Source: Elysia chlorotica
Lineage: Eukaryota; Mollusca; Gastropoda; Plakobranchidae
Reading direction: 5' to 3'
Assembly (NCBI GenBank): GCA_003991915.1
Contig: RQTK01000173.1
Location: 1 to 64,000, forward strand
Length of the DNA stretch: 64,000 nucleotides
A program made the position numbers and the translations under genes. The first letter of the stretch is position 1; the number at the start of each line of letters is the position of its first letter. The notes below the pieces were generated by a model. It saw only the letters and a program-made list of their open reading frames with translations, made no database searches and was not told the origin of the DNA. This document shows positions 57,960 through 64,000 of the stretch, piece by piece.

Positions 57960-59850
57960 TCTAGATTCATGTTATTTATACATTTAGCATGAGGAAAATT
58001 TTTTTTTCGGGCATTCTTTTATGTATTGTGACTAATTTGAGTGAAATAGCTTTTATAATTTTTAGTAAATATGAGCAAGGATCAAAAGGTGCTAAAAGAG
58101 AGTTAATATTTTTGTCCTATCTGTCCCGTAGACAATATTTTCAATCTTACTTGATCCACTAATTTAATCTCTGCTTAATTGATTCATAATTAATACAATG
58201 TGTTCTTCATTGATAAATTATAACACCCCATCCCACTTATTACACCCCCACATATTTTGACCAGTAAAAAGAATTTCCAAATGATAAAATAACATCAATC
58301 TTTCGATCATAAACTGACAAAAAACGTTTTGGATGCTTGACTGTTGACTTTTCACACACTCTCTCTTTCTCTTGTCCCATTTGTCCCTCTCTGTCTCTGT
58401 CTTTCTCTTACCCCACCCTGTTTTTATTAATATTACATATTTTGATTGTGTACTTTGTGCAACTGTTTATTGTTATAATTGTTGCATTTTTCATGTTTAT
58501 CACAACAGAAATGTATCAGTATCACTCGGCGAAAATACATGTCAAATTATAAAGTTGTTTACTTTGCATTGGCTTTTTTTGTTTTATTCTTAAAGACTGA
58601 AATATGCTGCAACTTTTGCCACTTTCAATCACAACTTTTTTATACTAATGTAAATCAGTTAAACTTAAAGGGCTAAATTTAGGAAATAATTGTTTCTGAT
58701 TTAAAAACAGTTAATCTAGTGCTATCTATAGTTTTTTCCTAGGAGAAGCTTGAAAACGCTTGAATATTTAATTAGTTGTGGTCTCCTGAAATTGACCTGT
58801 TCGAAAATGGCACCTTTTGACTTCACCCATATATTTTCCACCAGTCATGGCATAAGGGTCACATAGTTTAAAAAAAAGTGAAATACAGTTCTGCGAAGTT
58901 GTGCAAATATAATGAGTTGAGAACAAGTCTGTGATATATTAAATGAAATTGTCATAGAAAAATGTCAATCTCACTGTGACTATAATTAAAACATGACACA
59001 TACACTACTTTTTTTTTCTCTAGTGACATATTTCTGCTGTGATAATACGATTTTTCACATGGTGGTCACAATAGCCTTTAATTTATCTGAAAACACAAAA
59101 ACCACATATGTACGTGTACAACCTTTGGTGTCACAAGAATATCCATATCTTTATTTGTATTTTGACACTGATAATAGCATGCATTTATCTTTAATTAAAA
59201 ACACAATCATTCAAATCTTAACAATTACAAATGGCATCATTTTATGTAATTTACAATCCATGAAAGACGGATCAGGCACTTGTGTCACAAAGAAAATATT
59301 AACTTGCTTTCCAAAGAATAGTACATTATAATATTTGTATAAAAACCCATCTCAACAAAGTACACCTACATATTTTACATTTCCTTATTGTAATAAAATG
59401 GATTTAAACCACATGACTTGCAAATAAATTTGATGCAATTTGAAAAATGGTAAGTGAAAATAGATAAATCCCTCTGCATGACCTATTTATTATTATAATT
59501 TTCAAAATTTGTCATCAGAGTATTATAAATCATTAACACATTTCAACCTGAAGACACAGAAAAAGGCTTCTTTAACCTTCACCGCCACACAGGGGTAAAA
59601 AACACCTAGGCTGTGCAAAATCTGTGTAATTCTTTTTATTGATCCCAATTATAAGATAAAACCAATGTGTGCTTCTAGTTCTAGTAATCGTAGTATCCTT
59701 AATTTGTGTTTCATGCTTCTATCTGTGTTTGTTTCTCTAAATAATAATTTATTCATTTTTTTGTGAAAATTTTTCTGAACCATAATGGTTTCCTTGAAGC
59801 TAATCCATTTGTGGGTGAAAAACATCCGTATACTCGTAAATAAACTTCAG
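57960..59850. other. No gene seen
   Basis: AT-rich sequence. A 112-codon plus-strand frame (58,993-59,331) and 60-70 codon frames near 58,340-58,680 have no recognisable domain and AT-biased composition. This could include the long 3' UTR of a neighbouring gene, but nothing proves it. Confidence 0.45.
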
Positions 59851-59904
59851 CAATGGTGATGCTACACTCTTGCTTTTTTTCTGTCTCTCCTTCAATTTGT
59901 AGTA

Positions 59905-60370
59905 GTCTATTAGCTGTTTATGTCCGTACTCCTGCTCCTCTTCCTTCCTGCTCATTCTGCATGTCCTCATCCGCTTGTAACTGCCCCTTTGCTTCCCCTG
60001 CTCCTCCTATGTATCTACATCTGCTCCTGCTGCTGTTCCTCCTCCTCCTCCTCTTACTCGCTCCCAGCCCCCCCCCCTTTTCCGGCTGCACCTCCTCCTG
60101 TTCCTCCTCATCCTCCACCTGCTGCTCCTACTAATCTAGTTCATCCTGATCTAACTCATTTTCCTCGCTATCCATCTCTTTCTGCTACTGCTCTTCCTAT
60201 CGTTCCTCTCCTTGCTCCTGGTTCTTATGTTCCTCGCCGTTCTGTTTTTCCTATTCCTCCTCCTGCTGCGTCTTCCCTGCTGCTTATGTTCCCCTTCCTA
60301 CTCCTTCTCCTCTTCTTGCACATCAATATTTTTATTCTTCTTCTTTTTCCTCCTTTTCCTCTTCATAATA
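59905..60370 (+). repeat. CT/CCT-rich low-complexity tract
   Basis: Long pyrimidine-rich run of CTCCTCCT, TGCTCCTCC and TTCTTC words. The Pro/Leu/Ser-rich frames on the plus strand and the Glu/Arg-rich frame on the minus strand follow from the composition and are not called as genes. Confidence 0.85.
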
Positions 60371-61918
60371 ACATCCATAGATGCACAGAGAAACAGATAT
60401 ATAAAAATAGAGATAAATAAACAGATAAGCAAATGGATTGAATGATGGTGAGATCAACAGACAGATGCACTTACTAATTACATAACTATTTTCCGCCACA
60501 TGAAATTTGTTTTTTAATCCTCTTTTATGCTCGCTGGGTAAAAAACCCACGAGTGGTTCACTCACTGTTGAAAAAAAAAAAACAGCGCCGGTGACCTCGC
60601 TTTCTCTCTCTTTATAAATTATAACTTATATTTTTACCCAGGAATGCTTAAACGGATAACGGGTGGTGGTGAAGGTTAAATACCTGCATTTCTTAATGTA
60701 GTAGGCCCTACATGTATAGGATATGGGCAACTTGGGACTAACTTGGGTAAAAATTGAGATCTATCCATTTCAATTATATGTCTTTAAAGATTCAAATGTT
60801 ATTCTTTTTACTAAGAGAGGAATCTTATGCAGTACAATTCTTTAAAATTATGTTTCGTATCTTAATTCAATTATTTCCACCTCTAATTTTCAATAAATGA
60901 TACTGTTGGCTAATTTGATTGGTCTTTTGCATTGTGCATGCACAAGCACTTTAGTTAAGGTACAAATAAGGCAACTTTATCTTCCATTCCCAAACTACAT
61001 GTAAAATAAATGAAAACAGACTTCCTAACAAACCCTGCTCTAGAAATACCTGCCTGTAAGTATAACTTTTAATTTCCTGGTTCGTAATTCAAATAATTTA
61101 TTGCAATGTATCTCCATCTCACAGAAAATAGCTAACAAAAGAATATTTTTGTCTTTTTCTTTTGTTGTCTTTTTTGAGCTGACATCAATAAATAGATAAA
61201 AATTTCAGATAAAGATGTTCATCCTAGACATTGTGGTTTCTAATTCCGTCAATCTATCGTTAAGAAAAAGCTGTTTAGGTTGACTGCAAGGAATTTGTAA
61301 ACGAACAAATGGCTGAAAATCCTTAACATTAATCTTCTTTTATAAAAGCATAAAAATAAGAGTCAAAATTAGACAAGAGTCCAACCTGCCTTCAGTTCAA
61401 GGACATTATCTCAAGTTTTAACTTTTATACTTAGCCTCAGTCATAGTAAAATAGTTACCCCAAATCAGGGCATTTTTATTTTTAATACTCACATTGTGGT
61501 AAGATAAAAAATATATTTTTTTTTACCAATCTGTAAATATCTTCTGCTGTTAATCACTTTAAATATCCTTCATTTTAATAGGAACATGAAAATTTCAATG
61601 GATAAAAAAAACCAACAGATCAATCCTTGCTTGTTACGTATCACAACTATGGCACTTACATAATTTATCTTCTTCACTTGCATCTTATGGAAAAGAAGAA
61701 AAAAAAAAGAACATACCTAAAAATTGTAAACATGTGTTACATTTAAGTTTGCAAATGTCAGATGCACAACTTAACTATATTTGCATTTTTTTTTCTCCAG
61801 ACACGGTACAATTTTTCAAACTGTCCCACCTAAAGTGAAAGTCCAAATACGAGCCTAACATACATTACACAATTTGCAATATGCATAATGCTAATTTACA
61901 TAAACTAAGCACATATTA

Positions 61919-61951
<33 letters not shown>

Positions 61952-64000
61952 TACCAATCGTGAGATTGGATATCCAACTGCCAACAGCTCTAATAAAAAA
62001 GTAAAACCTACAATGCTTCATTTTACGAAAAAAGCAACAAATTTCTCTCAAATTACTTGGTTGACATTAATTTCATGTACAAAAATTTGACAGATGGAGC
62101 GTTGGGATGTTAAAAAATCATAAGCCTTAACAACTTAAGTTATATTTGTCTGCATGATGCCATTTAAAATTGATCTAACAAAATAAATATATACAATGAT
62201 CTACAAACCTTTCAGAGTATGTGTAATGATCTGGAGACAGCACAGATTGTGTATGAATACATTTATGCTAAAACATGTAATAGATTTTTCTGCTTTCCCA
62301 AATTTAAATATTGCAACCATTTTGAATGGATCAAAAGTTGGACACTTGATATTCATAAGCTTTTGGTTGCCCATGCAATCAGCACTGCTTCTTAATTTAA
62401 AACAAAATTTAAAAAAAATGTTACCCAGAAAAAGCTACTAGTGTGTTTTTCTAAATTAATTGAATGCTCTCCAAGTTTCAATTTAATTTTGAAAGAATAG
62501 TAATAGTTTACAATAAATACTTCTCAAAGAACTTTTGTCTCTTGATTTAATAAATTAATAGATACCTTTTCAATACAATAAATCCTGTTACTATGCACCC
62601 ATAGAAAATTGAGAGCCCTTGACATGATATTGCAAATTTAACATATTACTAAACCCATCTGGTTACTACTCTTAAAGATAGCGGATCTGAGTGCACAAAG
62701 GCAATTTTTTGCCTGTTACTCTATTCAGATGCAGAGACTTAAATAACCATGCTCAAACAAGTCTCCTTTTCTTCTTTTCAAGTTTATTTTGCAGTCAATT
62801 TTTATCTACAGTCCGGTAAATGCTTAAACTTTGCAAAGACACAGGTTAATGAAATATAAATTATAATGTCTAATTAAAGTCCCAGCATCTTCAGACACAA
62901 AAAAATAATCTAAAAAGGCAAGAGAAACAGACATATTACACTCTATATCAGTAACTGTAAACCTGTTAGATTTTTCATCAATTCAGGCTTGAAAAGCGAC
63001 ATTCACAAAACTCAGACAGAGATGGAGATTTTAAGTAAGAAATGATATGCATTGCTAAAATGAATACCTATCCCTGAATGGGAGTAAAATAAAGCCTAAA
63101 ATAATAAAAAAATGCTTTGAAATAACGTACATACAAGATAATAGCAAAAAACATTAGCGGTGTATATATATAAAGGTACTAAAATTGGGGAAAATGAACA
63201 AAGTTTATATTTGTTTGAAAAGTTTGCTCACACATACAAAATAAATTATGATAAGGACTAAGAAAGCTGACAAATATTTTTGGTTGGATATGCATTCCTT
63301 ATGATACATTTTACACTGTTCATGATAAGAAGGTATCACATGAAGATAACAAATTGAAATCAATAACATAGAGGCACAATATGATGTACAGGCTAAATAG
63401 AGAAAGGCACCACTGTTTCACAGAACAAAGTCAGCAGAATCAATAGTATCTTCATTCACTTAGTACAAAAAGAATATGCATCTATAGATCATATAATATT
63501 CAAAACGCTAAATATTTAAACTAAGTCTTATCAGTAATTGACGTGATTGAACTGGAATCCTAGATCCTAAGAAAAACACTAAGTCTTTAATTCATTATTT
63601 TTGTTGTACACCTTCTTTATTTACAAGTTAAATATCTTTTTTTGACTATACATTTGAAAATGAATCCTCCGGCCTCTGGAAATGTATTATGTACTTCATA
63701 TGAAAGTATTGGGGACAAGAGAAAAAGCCATTAGGGACCAATGAAAATTTTTGCGCAAACTTCTCAGTGCTCTATAGGAATAAAAAAAAAAAATTCTGAC
63801 TCCTTTAGGCTTGTGTCGAAGAGTTCCTGCAGCATCTTTCTTTCCTTACCTCAGTTTCATGCTATATTTCTATTGGTTACAACAACGGTATGAAAAAAAA
63901 TAAAGGTGAATAATGCAAATGTATTTTGCATCAATACTACAGTGTATTTGTGGTATAACCGATCTTCTAATGAATTAAATGGACTGCTAAAAAACTTAAC
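60371..64000. other. No gene seen; (TA)n at 61,918-61,952
   Basis: Uniformly AT-rich noncoding sequence with short poly-A and poly-T tracts and one (TA)n microsatellite. I found no exon with paired splice signals and no interspersed repeat shared with the rest of the window. It may be an untranslated or intronic part of a gene beyond the right edge. Confidence 0.5.

Noticed and set aside
59853-60420. Proline/leucine/serine-rich open frames up to 166 codons
   Set aside because: They arise from a long CCT/CTT low-complexity tract and have no recognisable domain or splice context.

Overview
This is a repeat-dense, AT-rich metazoan window. Short exons with GT-AG introns, non-LTR retrotransposons, tRNA-derived SINEs, Ty3/gypsy-like and DIRS-like fossils and long trinucleotide arrays point to an invertebrate. 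The SINE body ending in a TTGGACGT-type tail and the frequent TCTAGATC-rich patches suggest a mollusc, possibly a heterobranch gastropod; that is an inference, since no rRNA or mitochondrial marker is present.

Two host genes are well supported. (1) An RFX7 (RFX5/RFX7-type) orthologue lies on the minus strand. I assembled six coding exons between 43,644 and 29,175; every splice phase agrees and the product is about 2,434 aa, including one 6.7-kb terminal exon. Its RFX winged-helix region is strongly diverged at the normally near-invariant R-R-L-G-x-R-G-x-S-K-Y segment. (2) A C1orf53 (DUF5522) orthologue lies on the plus strand, with three exons between 55,781 and 57,631 encoding 152 aa. The two genes diverge and are separated by about 12 kb of repeats.

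Layout: 1-29 kb is a transposon graveyard. It holds LINE pieces (1-780, 2.9-3.3, 5.96-7.56, 18.1-18.8, 22.4-23.9 kb), a foldback-like element whose terminal inverted repeats are tandem arrays (8.3-9.7 kb), a DIRS-like RT fossil (10.2 kb), a local duplication (13.3-14.2 versus 15.6-17.4 kb), an inverted-repeat element (16.4-16.8 kb), a gypsy integrase fossil (19 kb), (AGT)n arrays (26 kb), an assembly gap (14,499-14,700) and a PIF/Harbinger remnant with a TTA target duplication (27.56-28.58 kb). 29-44 kb is RFX7, with a DIRS-like recombinase fossil and SINEs in introns. 44-55 kb holds a second copy of the RFX7-intron repeat, SINEs, a gypsy pol fossil (49.8-51.7 kb) and a striking palindrome array (52.38-52.79 kb). 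55.8-57.6 kb is C1orf53. 58-64 kb is AT-rich sequence in which I see no gene.

I found no prokaryote-style operon or defence system. The most unusual items are the diverged RFX7 DNA-binding region, the foldback element, the palindrome array, and a SINE family in which different tRNA-like heads are joined to one shared body. Family comparisons were made from memory of vertebrate RFX7, RFX5 and C1orf53 and of common transposon proteins, not from a database search.
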